A model generated the notes under the pieces. It did not search any database, was not told the origin of the DNA, and saw only the letters and a program-made list of their open reading frames with translations. The translations under genes and the position numbers were made by a program. A stretch of DNA of 62,567 bases from an uncultured Clostridia bacterium (lineage in GTDB: Bacteria > Bacillota > Clostridia > Oscillospirales > Ruminococcaceae), in NCBI GenBank assembly GCA_947629335.1, contig CANRDI010000011.1, positions 1 through 62,567 on the forward strand, in the 5' to 3' direction. This document shows positions 8,901 to 17,395 of this stretch, in pieces (the stretch's first letter is position 1; each line of letters opens with the position of its first letter).

Positions 8901-10210
8901 CTATTATCCTTATGAACGGCACATACAAGCTCGAAGATACGCTTACTATCGAGCGCAGTATCAAAGGTACTAAGGATAAGATGATTACCATGATCGGCGA
9001 ATCTTCCTTAAGCTCTTCAAGCACTAATGCAGCTACTGCTGCGGCAGCTGCTGCAACAAAGACTGAACGTCCTGTTCTTGACTTCCAGGGCAAGGCAGGA
9101 ATGGTAGCGGTCGGTGATTACTGGTACTTCAAGGGATTTGACGTTACTAATTCTAAGGGCGGCACACCCGGCGTTCTTGTATCGGGAAGCTACTGCACAT
9201 ACGACGATATCAAGGCTTACGCAAACGGCGACTGCGGAATTTATATCCGCTCTAAGGGTAACTCGGCAGATCCGAAGTCCCTCTACCCCTCTTATAACCT
9301 CATTCTCAACTGTGAAGCATACAACAACGCCGATCCCGCAGGCGGAAACGGCGACGGCTTTGGCGCTAAGGAAACAGTAGGCGTCGGCAACATATTTGAC
9401 GGCTGCGTAGCTCACAACAACGGCGACGACGGATGGGATCTGTTTGCAAGAGGCAAGAGCATTGAATCCGTAACCATAAAGAACTGTATCGCATTTGAAA
9501 ACGGTCATAACGCTGACGGAACTATCAAGGGCGACGGCAACGGATTTAAGATGGGCGGAAACAGCTTGGCAGGCGGACACAAGATCATCAACAGTATCGC
9601 GTTCAACAATGATCAAAACGGTATCACCTGCAACTCCTGCCCCGATATTGAGATCTACAACTGCATTTCGTTCAACAACGGCGGTTCAAACGTAGCTCTC
9701 TACACAGGAAACAAAAAGCTCGAAACAGCCTTCAAAGTTGAGGGAGTAATTTCGTTCAGAAAAGATACTACCGGTTCTGAAAAACTTGAGCCTCAGACCC
9801 AGAAGGTAGACGACCTCAAGGGCGAAAACAACTACTACTGGGAAGGCAAGAGCGTAAATAACGCAGGAAAAGAAATCACAGCGGATATGTTTGAATCGCT
9901 CACCTACTCTGGCTACAGCCGTGCGGCTGACGGCAAACTTATCCTTAACGACGGCTTCCTTGCTCTCAAGGAAGGAACTGCTCCCGAAGAGCTGCTGAAA
10001 CTTTTCGTATCGCTCGACGGAAATTACGGAGATGACTACGCTAACAGCGACATTTATACTGTTCGCGGCTCAGTTACGATTACCGAAGATGATCCGGATG
10101 ATCTTCCTTCACCTTCTACCGGCTTCGGAATTGCGATCGTAGTTGCAGTTATCGCAATCTCGGCTGCTGCGGCGATAGTTCTCTTCAAAAAACGCAAATC
10201 AAGCAAGTAA
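5945..10210 (+). CDS. Cell-wall-anchored modular pectate lyase, PL9-like
   Basis: The start at 5945 follows AAGGAGG and gives a signal peptide (KLVSLALALFMLLMSVP, cleavage near VRAEEA). The 1421-residue product has two similar beta-rich modules (about 35-200 and 215-360), an Ig-like stretch, a fibronectin type III domain (about 462-542), a jelly-roll-like region (about 545-835) and a right-handed beta-helix (about 950-1320). The helix carries PL9-type sequence: NCEAYNNADPAGGNGDGFGA, then DGCVAHNNGDDGWDLFARGK and NGFKMGGN. PL9 enzymes cleave polygalacturonate by Ca-dependent beta-elimination, giving unsaturated oligosaccharides. The C terminus has SPSTG, a hydrophobic helix and KKRKSSK, a sortase-like sorting signal. 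Its location beside CE8 and a KdgK-like kinase fits surface pectin breakdown. The exact catalytic Lys was not assigned. The polysaccharide lyase call is strong and PL9 is the likely family. Confidence 0.87.
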   Translation: MKAKSTNKLVSLALALFMLLMSVPFSMFATTVRAEEADPNVHVFDSSTMEAHEEKGDFTDGQEVVYEGDSYFTLYMGKNTKIDKAGNSYKWEEEDKSLNGPRLNFGGSSTVGNNKTKNVIAFTTSGAATVKVWYMFNQADRMMTIWNEAGEVVEKAQVEGAKSNDTATAVFVNIKKAGKYFLGADPNSNYIFRVEVTETPATKDYTLNADALETVAKTDTNVEAGTDKYFTIKNGDKGRVVEKEQKFDDGYVGKKDLDFNGTTDSDKLAKGLRVIEFTAADKGQVKLWWVSGGDARNIQLWKVADDGTTTEVVSTTKNNKGAYIDTLKFDEAGKYYLGCPSGTCLFYKVVVTEGEIAEVVRAPWDKVAAPEIKTAVQTEGKNEIVVTVSAVVGANGGDNVSVTMLDKDSKEVDVKKSLAEKDTHEITFTAKASGEYTFKATLSREGEDDKTSKEVKTSFKLPLGAPTISSVTSKGNGTVEVVWGDVAEATEYEVFVDGTSKGKTDKTTYMVTGLEVGKEYSITVAAIRDKENGTPSKASTVTTTQEEQMTWGFMYYGTSTEAANSDNTSGNGVIGDLNADKKITLFSLGNKGKFNEKAESDGLAFYYTAIPTSKNFTLRAKIHVDSWTLSGQEGIAVMAIDSLPGNGYSAPNSTGEFYSNFYRAGALRFAYKYDSVKGLNDTEGDTYNMYLGIGIQSKTGIVKDSLEMIYNPPKGVTVDKNDYMDCGQYALETLAAEKGLGQGKYDTIGNCTNTNTFDNDAVANITDFIIELQRNNTGYFISYYTDEGTLVRTQKFYDPKALDQLDSDYVYVGFAAARAMKATISDVTVKTIDPKDDDPAEERPVEKIEPKVSFASSSIANAPKYDILLKANVKGSATIIVGGKPIIIGLAVDGTDEYTSYTLDIAPGTNKIEVKFTPDADQELPEYTELSTTDAVTFTLNVAYNTYFEKQNNIYVAPNGTKNGNGSKEYPLDIYTAVKVARPGQTIILMNGTYKLEDTLTIERSIKGTKDKMITMIGESSLSSSSTNAATAAAAAATKTERPVLDFQGKAGMVAVGDYWYFKGFDVTNSKGGTPGVLVSGSYCTYDDIKAYANGDCGIYIRSKGNSADPKSLYPSYNLILNCEAYNNADPAGGNGDGFGAKETVGVGNIFDGCVAHNNGDDGWDLFARGKSIESVTIKNCIAFENGHNADGTIKGDGNGFKMGGNSLAGGHKIINSIAFNNDQNGITCNSCPDIEIYNCISFNNGGSNVALYTGNKKLETAFKVEGVISFRKDTTGSEKLEPQTQKVDDLKGENNYYWEGKSVNNAGKEITADMFESLTYSGYSRAADGKLILNDGFLALKEGTAPEELLKLFVSLDGNYGDDYANSDIYTVRGSVTITEDDPDDLPSPSTGFGIAIVVAVIAISAAAAIVLFKKRKSSK

Positions 10211-10245
10211 TTGCTCAGATGAAATGCGTTAAGCACAAATAATTT

Positions 10246-10276
10246 ACCGCGCTCCATACGGAGCGCGGTTTCTTTA
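10246..10276 (+). terminator. Rho-independent terminator after the pectate lyase gene
   Basis: ACCGCGCTCC (10246-10255) pairs with GGAGCGCGGT (10260-10269), followed by TTCTTT. Confidence 0.85.
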
Positions 10277-10341
10277 TCATGCCGAAAGCGCCTTTTAATT
10301 GCCTATAAATACGCGCGATTTCAGTACAAAATACCAAACAA

Positions 10342-10380
10342 ACAGCGGAGGTATAATGTTGTCATACCTCCGCTGTTTTC
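10342..10380. terminator. Terminator hairpin of the M15 peptidase gene
   Basis: ACAGCGGAGGTAT (10342-10354) pairs with ATACCTCCGCTGT (10363-10375). It lies downstream of the minus-strand peptidase gene, with a T run only on the plus strand, and probably works in both directions between the convergent genes. Confidence 0.7.
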
Positions 10381-10418
10381 TGTATTAAACCTCATATATT
10401 AAAAGCCTAAGTGACGTC

Positions 10419-11549
10419 CTAACCGTCAATCTCAAGAAATTCTTCAAGACAAAGACCGCTGTCATGGACAAGTTTTGCTGTGCTTTTGCCGAGGTATCTA
10501 ATGTGCCAAGGCTCGTAAATATATCCCGTTATATCGGATTTGTCCTTAGGATAGCGTATGATAACGCCGTATTTATAACAATTTTCCGCGAGCCATTTCG
10601 CTTCGGGCGTATTAGCGTAGCTACTGCTGCATGAGGTTATGTCAGCGGCAAGTCCCGACTGATGTTCGCTGTGACCCGGACGCGCGGAATATGTACTTGC
10701 TGTTTCAACTCCGTCAACCGAACACCAGTAAGCAAAAACAGACTCCTGTAGTGCATAGCTGCGAAAGCCCGACGCAATTTTCATAGAAAATCCCGAATCT
10801 TTGCGCATTGCACTGACAGCCGCATTCAGTTGTGTGCTAAATCCGTTACCGTAGTTTTTGGGGAGCGAATATTTCTTGTTTACGACAAGTATACCGCCGA
10901 CATATGTAACGCCGTCTTTTTCTATCGGATCGGGAGCGTCAATTTTCGCGGAAACTGTTCCGCGGCAGTCAATATCATCAAAGGAATTAACAATATGTAT
11001 AACACCCGTGCCGCTTATTTCAGCGTTTTCGGAAACAATAAGTTTTCCCTCAACATAGATATCTCCAAGCAGTTCAATATCACCGTCAATTCTCAGAACT
11101 TCGTCTTTTTCTATCCTAATTTCGTCACCTGAATTTACAGTAATATTTTCGCTTATTACATTTGTATTTTCCTCAGCATCAGGCGGGTTTTCATTTTCCG
11201 AGCTTACATTAATTGAAAAACTTGAAGAAGCCGAAGAACTTTTAGAGCTTTCCGATGAGCTTTGCAGGGTGACAGAAGAAGATGGTATAGAACTTGATGA
11301 ACTTGAACTTGGCAAGTCTGAACTTGAATTTGGCAAGTTTGAACTTGATGAACTTGAATTTGGCAAGTCTGAACTTGACGAGCTGACATTAGGTAAGTCG
11401 GAACTCGATGAGTTCGGCAGGGAAGATGTGCCGAAAGCAGCTTCCGAGGCGCTGTTTCCTGCTCCGGTAGGCTTTTGATTAACTTCACTGCACGCAGAGA
11501 GTAAAGCTGTCGCAGTGCAGAGGGAAATGATTTTTAATGTCATTTTCAT
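10419..11549 (-). CDS. M15-family (VanY-like) D-Ala-D-Ala carboxypeptidase, lipoprotein
   Basis: A 376-residue exported lipoprotein. The signal sequence ends in the lipobox LLSAC, so Cys20 is probably lipid-modified. A Ser-rich linker with SSSDLPNSS-type repeats covers about residues 30-115. A beta-rich middle (about 125-215) has short hydrophobic repeats. The C terminus (about 240-370) is a peptidase M15B domain with SGFRS, the zinc-site motif SEHQSGLAADI and EPWHIRYLG. Such enzymes remove the terminal D-Ala from peptidoglycan stem peptides outside the membrane. The conserved His, Asp, Glu and His residues are present, so it should be active. A role in wall trimming is more likely than glycopeptide resistance, because no vanH/vanA-type genes are nearby. 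An AAAGGAG site precedes the start. The family is firm; the substrate is inferred. Confidence 0.85.
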   Translation of the reverse strand: MKMTLKIISLCTATALLSACSEVNQKPTGAGNSASEAAFGTSSLPNSSSSDLPNVSSSSSDLPNSSSSSSNLPNSSSDLPSSSSSSSIPSSSVTLQSSSESSKSSSASSSFSINVSSENENPPDAEENTNVISENITVNSGDEIRIEKDEVLRIDGDIELLGDIYVEGKLIVSENAEISGTGVIHIVNSFDDIDCRGTVSAKIDAPDPIEKDGVTYVGGILVVNKKYSLPKNYGNGFSTQLNAAVSAMRKDSGFSMKIASGFRSYALQESVFAYWCSVDGVETASTYSARPGHSEHQSGLAADITSCSSSYANTPEAKWLAENCYKYGVIIRYPKDKSDITGYIYEPWHIRYLGKSTAKLVHDSGLCLEEFLEIDG

Positions 11550-11789
11550 TTTTTAAGCTCCTTTGATGAATACAAGAACATAAACTTAAAAAAATAGATT
11601 TAAGCTCAGCAGAAGTTCAGCTATTATAGCTGAACCTCACTCAAAGACAGTATAGCACAAGGAACAAAATTCGTCAATACATTTTTTTAAAAACGCAAAA
11701 TAATCAGCATATACTAATAAACCAATCGCAGAAAAAACAATAAATGCAAAACATTACTTAACCCCATAAAATAATCGAAAATAATTAAG

Positions 11790-11818
11790 TTGACAATTAT
11801 GGAAAGTTATGGTATAAT
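11790..11818 (+). promoter_or_regulatory. Consensus promoter in a 590-base gap
   Basis: TTGACA (11790-11795) and TATAAT (11813-11818) are exactly 17 bp apart, with an extended -10 (TGG just upstream). It points to groES, but a separate groES promoter and operator lie at 12045-12103. No ORF with a ribosome site was found in 11820-12040. It may make a long groES leader or a small RNA. Confidence 0.6.
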
Positions 11819-11969
11819 AATCGCAGGGCAATTATTACAGGTTTAAATGCTTACGCATAGCAAATTTTTTTATAATTTTGCTCTGTGTATATCGGTTGTT
11901 TTACCATAATTTTATTTAGTTTACAATATTAAATATAAATGGTATTCGGGAATATTTTACAGTGATATT

Positions 11970-12007
11970 GCACAATAAATCCCACTGTTTCAGCGGATAT
12001 ATTGTGC
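11970..12007. repeat. 8-bp inverted repeat, possible operator
   Basis: GCACAATA (11970-11977) is mirrored by TATTGTGC (12000-12007) across 22 bp, in the groES upstream region. The role is unknown. Confidence 0.4.
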
Positions 12008-12044
12008 GTATATACAAAAGTGCTTGAAATTTCTGTAATACCTC

Positions 12045-12077
12045 TTGATTTTTTTATAAAATAGGGTAAAATATAAT
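12045..12077 (+). promoter_or_regulatory. groES-groEL promoter
   Basis: TTGATT (12045-12050) is followed by TAAAAT (12067-12072, 16-bp spacing) and an overlapping TATAAT (12072-12077). The -10 region abuts the CIRCE operator, the normal geometry for HrcA repression. Confidence 0.55.
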
Positions 12078-12103
12078 TAGCACTCAAATATAGAGAGTGC
12101 TAA
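12077..12103. promoter_or_regulatory. CIRCE operator of groES-groEL
   Basis: TTAGCACTC (12077-12085), 9 bp, GAGTGCTAA (12095-12103): a perfect CIRCE inverted repeat. In Firmicutes it is bound by HrcA, which represses chaperonin genes until heat stress. hrcA is not in this window. Confidence 0.95.
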
Positions 12104-12140
12104 TTATGATTTTGATTTCAATTTTAGGAGGAAATAAATT

Positions 12141-12512
12141 ATGACAATCAGACCTTTGGCAGACAGAGTTGTTATCAAAGCAGTCGCGGCGGAGGAAACC
12201 ACTAAAAGCGGTTTTATACTTACGGCTGCCGCTCAGGAAAAGCCGTCTATCGCAGAAGTTGTTGCGGTTGGACCCGGCGGTGTTGTTGACGGGAAAGAAG
12301 TAAAAATGTTCGTAAACGTCGGCGACAAGGTTTTGATAAGCAAATATTCGGGTACAGATGTAAAGGTTGACGGCGAGGAGTATTCAATAGTAAAGCAGGA
12401 GGATATTCTTGCGGTCGTTGAGGACGGCACAAAGTCTGACGCGAAAAAAACAGCAGCAAAGAAACCTGCTCCCGCAAAACGTACTGCGGCAAGAAAAACC
12501 GCAAAGAAGTAA
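12141..12512 (+). CDS. groES: Co-chaperonin GroES with a basic C-terminal tail
   Basis: Residues 1 to about 94 form a normal Cpn10 domain: it begins TIRPLADRVVIKA, has the mobile loop around residues 17-32 and ends near QEDILAVVE. GroES caps the GroEL ring and closes the folding chamber in the cytoplasm. The protein is 123 residues against the usual 94-97. The extra part is a Lys/Ala/Pro-rich tail (KKTAAKKPAPAKRTAARKTA near the end) that looks like a histone-H1-type or nucleic-acid-binding tail. A GGAGGA site precedes the start. The gene is controlled by the CIRCE element and transcribed with groEL after a 116-nt gap. The core identity is certain; the tail function is unknown. Confidence 0.96.
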   Translation: MTIRPLADRVVIKAVAAEETTKSGFILTAAAQEKPSIAEVVAVGPGGVVDGKEVKMFVNVGDKVLISKYSGTDVKVDGEEYSIVKQEDILAVVEDGTKSDAKKTAAKKPAPAKRTAARKTAKK

Positions 12513-12613
12513 AACCGAGCATTTTTTCAGATCTTGAAAAGCAAAGACAGCGCGGATCTTGTCTTATCGCAGATCCGGCAGATATATTGCTTTCTGAAAA
12601 CTATAAACACTAA

Positions 12614-14260
<1,647 letters not shown>

Positions 14261-14288
14261 TTGTTGATCTGAGGCTGAAAAAAGTGTA

Positions 14289-14322
14289 TATCCCCGTCTG
14301 TAATAGACGGGGATATTTTTGT
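14289..14322 (+). terminator. Terminator of groES-groEL
   Basis: TATCCCCGTCT pairs with AGACGGGGATA around the loop GTAAT (14289-14315), followed by TTTTTG. Confidence 0.85.
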
Positions 14323-14365
14323 AGCTGAAGCGAGGGCAACTGACTGCCTTTTGAAAGGAACAATT

Positions 14366-15742
14366 CTATCCTAATCTTTCCGTTCCAAACCGAATATAGT
14401 TATACTCTTTGCCGACTGTATCCCATGTAAGGCTTCCGACCGCTCCTGTCGGCTCGATACCGTAAAGCTCCTGAAACCGAAGAACGGCTCGCTCTGTTTC
14501 GGGCCCGAAATATCCCGTTACTTCTATGATAGGTATCGCCGCTATATTCTGACCGACGACGCGAAGATATGTCTGAAACTCTCTTACGTCGTCGTTTCTC
14601 ATTCCCGGAGTAAGATTATATCCCGGATAAAGCGCGGCGGTAGAACCCTCATAACCCTCAGGAAGATTGTTTAAGATATTTCGGTATATCTCGTTTATAA
14701 GCTGCCATGTGCGGAAATCAATTATGCCGTCGGGATTGATACCGTAAAATCTCTCGAACGCCTTTACCTGATTTTCCATATTCTCGTTGAATACGCCGTT
14801 TGCTGTGACGGACGGTATTTCGGGATTGAAATATGCGATGACATTCAAAAAATATTGCAGTATCCTTACGCGCTCGCCCGTATCGCCTCTTCTCAGAGGG
14901 TCTCCGAAAATGTTTTGCGTTTCTTCTGCCGTAAGTCCTTCGCTCGAAAGCTCCGAGAGCCGTTTTACCGCTGTAAAAATGTACTTTATCTGATACCATG
15001 TCGATTTATTTACTATACCTGTCTGAGGAAGTCCGAAAATGCTCTGGAATACGCGAACTGATTCGACTGTGCTTTCGCCGTATATCCCGTTTGCAGGAAC
15101 AATCTTCGGTATAGCGGGATAGTTTGTACTTATTCTGTTAAGCTCGACTTGAATTTGTCTTACCTCGTTTCCTGTCGAACCAAATCCGAAAGGCGTTCCG
15201 GGATAGCTGGAAATATTCGGGGAGATCGGGGCGTTGTATACAATATCAATGTCGTTCCCATAATAATACTGTAAAATTTCATAGGGCGTATATCCGCGGT
15301 TTGCGAGAGTGACTGTTCCCCACTGTGAAAGTCCCGCGCAGGTGACGGTCGTGCCGTTGCAGAACTGGGTAAAAAGCGGCTCTATATTTCCGCGCCTTAC
15401 GACATAGTTGTTGAAGATCTCGTCTACAATATTGCTTATGTTCGCAAAAATATCTCTTCCGTAGACAAACGCCTGGTCATACTGCGTAGACGAGGTTATG
15501 TCGAAATCATATCCGCGCGAACGGTACCATTCGGTATAAACGCGGTTCAGGGCGAACGTTATCTGGGCGTAGATATTCGCTCTGAGCGCCGCTTCGGGCC
15601 AAGTAGGAAATATCTCGCTCGAAGCGACATTTTTTATATAATTCGGAAACGAAAGCGATACATTTCGTGCATTTGAGTTCGGAGTGCCGAGATGAACGAC
15701 AATGGTTTCGGGAACAAAAGGAAGATTATCGGGCATTTTCAT
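14366..15742 (-). CDS. SpoIID-like protein with three peptidoglycan-binding domains
   Basis: The N-terminal part (about 1-175) resembles a SpoIID/LytB-type domain: it contains GLSQWGTVTLANRGYTPYEI and EILQYYYGND, as in the C-terminal part of SpoIID domains. Three PG_binding_1-type repeats follow (about 190-260, 280-365 and 375-455), each with a GxxGxxVRxxQ-like segment and a VFQxxFGLPQTG-like segment. No signal peptide is evident, so export or a forespore location is uncertain. It is usually annotated as a spore cortex-lytic or peptidoglycan-binding protein in Clostridia. The first ATG after the AGGAG site is at 15742; a GTG one codon upstream is less well spaced. It overlaps the end of the upstream gene by 17 nt, so the two are coupled. 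Confidence 0.65.
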   Translation of the reverse strand: MKMPDNLPFVPETIVVHLGTPNSNARNVSLSFPNYIKNVASSEIFPTWPEAALRANIYAQITFALNRVYTEWYRSRGYDFDITSSTQYDQAFVYGRDIFANISNIVDEIFNNYVVRRGNIEPLFTQFCNGTTVTCAGLSQWGTVTLANRGYTPYEILQYYYGNDIDIVYNAPISPNISSYPGTPFGFGSTGNEVRQIQVELNRISTNYPAIPKIVPANGIYGESTVESVRVFQSIFGLPQTGIVNKSTWYQIKYIFTAVKRLSELSSEGLTAEETQNIFGDPLRRGDTGERVRILQYFLNVIAYFNPEIPSVTANGVFNENMENQVKAFERFYGINPDGIIDFRTWQLINEIYRNILNNLPEGYEGSTAALYPGYNLTPGMRNDDVREFQTYLRVVGQNIAAIPIIEVTGYFGPETERAVLRFQELYGIEPTGAVGSLTWDTVGKEYNYIRFGTERLG

Positions 15743-16841
15743 CACTCTCCTGCGTCATATTCATTTCGGGTACGGGTATCATTCCGACCTGTTGGACAGA
15801 GCTTACGCCGTCAAATACGGGTATTTCTTTCAGTTCGACGTCTGCATATCCCTTGTGGGTAATGGTCGCGTCGTAAAGCGCGAACGGCTGGATAGTGTTT
15901 TCGGAGTCCTGAGAAAGCTCGTTTGACGGAGCAGGCAGCGGCTCTGTGGCAGTTTTTCCGCTGCTGTCGGTAATAAGTTTGTAAAACGTATGCGCTTTGC
16001 CGTCAAACGTCTTAGTGACCGTACATACGGCGTTCTCTACCGGAAGCGCCTCTCGCGCGGTATAAACGCGGAAAAGAATTGTGCCGCTGCCCATATTTTT
16101 CTGCTCAAATTCTTCAAGATTGGCGAAATCGGTTTCTGTAAAATTTGAAATATCCGATCTGCTGCCGTTTCTCTCCAAAGCGTCGTCAGGGTCGTTTTCC
16201 TGCATACGCCCGTCCTCAAAGCTTCGTCCCGTGAGCTGTTCGTCCTCGCTCGTCCCGCTTATGGGCTGTTCGGTGAGGCGTTCGGCTTTTTCGTTTGAAA
16301 CGGTTTTGTTGTTTCCGTATTCGGCTCTGGGCGTGTTTGCGGAATTATCGGTAACGCCCGAAACGTTCTCAGTCGCAACATTTTCTTCGCTTTTGCTTTC
16401 ATCTGTTATATTCTGGCGTGTTTCACTAAACGAGGGAATAGTCGTAAAGTGCGGCTCGGAAAAGGTTTCTTCTTCGTTAGTGCTGTTTTCCGTTGTGTCG
16501 GTCGGTTCGGATATTTTGTCCTGAAAATTTTCTTCTGCGTTTTCGGGGGCAGTATACGTTATAGTTTCGCTGTCCTCCGAGGGCGGAACGGCTGTATCGG
16601 GAATACTTTCTTCGGACTTTATGCTTTCGATTATCTCTTCGGGAACTTTCATATCCTGAAGCTCTTTCTGCGCGTCATCGGAAATGTATCCGATAACACG
16701 CGGTTTTTTATACTCTGTTTTTTCTTTTTCAACAGCGGGCGGCTGTTCAAAAACAGACGTTTTTTCACTTGAAGAACTTGCCTTGCTGTATTCAAGAAGC
16801 TCTCTTTTATAACGTTCGATCATTTTTTTCATATCTTCCAT
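15726..16841 (-). CDS. Acidic protein with a C-terminal transthyretin-like domain
   Basis: The start at 16841 is chosen because GGAGG lies 8 nt upstream and residues upstream of it look untranslated. The N terminus (MEDMKKMIERYKRELLEYSK) is a charged helix. Residues about 25-260 are Glu/Ser/Thr-rich and probably disordered. Residues about 265-365 are a compact beta domain (GTILFRVYTAREALPVENAV, then ATITHKGYADVELKEIPVFD) resembling carboxypeptidase-regulatory/transthyretin-like folds. No signal peptide or membrane helix is seen. It is co-translated with the SpoIID-like/peptidoglycan-binding protein and probably works with it at the envelope or in sporulation. The function is unknown; the fold is a pattern-based guess. 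Confidence 0.6.
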   Translation of the reverse strand: MEDMKKMIERYKRELLEYSKASSSSEKTSVFEQPPAVEKEKTEYKKPRVIGYISDDAQKELQDMKVPEEIIESIKSEESIPDTAVPPSEDSETITYTAPENAEENFQDKISEPTDTTENSTNEEETFSEPHFTTIPSFSETRQNITDESKSEENVATENVSGVTDNSANTPRAEYGNNKTVSNEKAERLTEQPISGTSEDEQLTGRSFEDGRMQENDPDDALERNGSRSDISNFTETDFANLEEFEQKNMGSGTILFRVYTAREALPVENAVCTVTKTFDGKAHTFYKLITDSSGKTATEPLPAPSNELSQDSENTIQPFALYDATITHKGYADVELKEIPVFDGVSSVQQVGMIPVPEMNMTQESDENAR

Positions 16842-16890
16842 AACATTACCTCCGTAAAAAAATTTTCTCCTTAATTTATATGCTTGAAAT

Positions 16891-16920
16891 TGCAGTAAAA
16901 TGCAGTAAAATACAGTATAA
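16891..16920 (+). repeat. Three 10-bp direct repeats before the terminase-like genes
   Basis: TGCAGTAAAA occurs twice in tandem and is followed by the variant TACAGTATAA (16891-16920). It lies between divergent genes and could be a regulator or terminase binding site; part also resembles a -10 region. Confidence 0.45.
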
Positions 16921-16936
16921 GCTAAAAACGCAGACA

Positions 16937-17062
16937 CAGACTGTAGATGGTCCCGTCTGCGTCGTCAGCGTTACAGCGTTTTCCGCCGCAGGCGGATAAT
17001 GCGAACAGCCACAAAGGTTAGCAGCAGTAACGCGAGCATACCGGGGCTTTCTCTACAGTCTG
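16937..17062. repeat. MITE-like element with inverted ends
   Basis: CAGACTGTAGA (16937-16947) is exactly mirrored by TCTACAGTCTG (17052-17062) around 104 bp without an ORF. A related sequence, CAGACTGTAGATAAAG, is at about 22781. Related short hairpins are at 32518 and 37658. No transposase is in the window. Confidence 0.55.
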
Positions 17063-17131
17063 AAGTTTGACTTTTTATACAAGCTGAATATCAGTCGGCT
17101 TTGCAGCTAAAAAATCAAAGGAGGAAATTTT

Positions 17132-17395
17132 ATGGCGCGAAAAATAATTTCTGCACAAGAATTTTTTGAAAAGAACAACCGCGTTCTGATAAAGTTCGGA
17201 AATTCCGTTTTGAAAAAACTGTCGGACGAAGAGCTTATATCGTCGCTCGCGGAAAAAGACCTCGAAAAACTCGCAAAGGTCTTTAAACTCGTTTTTGAGC
17301 TGATGAGCGAAAACACCGATGTTCGCTCAGAGGGCAAGCTCGCCGAGCTTATCGGAGTATATAACGACATAGGGGAGGAGGATGATAATGGATAA
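17132..17395 (+). CDS. Small protein upstream of a terminase, candidate terminase small subunit
   Basis: The 87-residue product is helical and charged (EFFEKNNRVLIKFGNSVLKK, then LEKLAKVFKLVFELMSENTD), with no recognised domain. AAAGGAGG precedes the start. Its stop codon overlaps the start of the terminase large-subunit gene, the usual position and coupling of a small subunit, which binds DNA and recruits the large subunit. It is shorter than typical small subunits (about 120-180 residues) and has no visible helix-turn-helix. The role is inferred only from position. Confidence 0.5.
   Translation: MARKIISAQEFFEKNNRVLIKFGNSVLKKLSDEELISSLAEKDLEKLAKVFKLVFELMSENTDVRSEGKLAELIGVYNDIGEEDDNG

Noticed and set aside
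10858-11132. Plus-strand ORFs opposite the M15 peptidase gene
   Set aside because: They are antisense shadows; the peptidase frame carries lipobox and zinc motifs.
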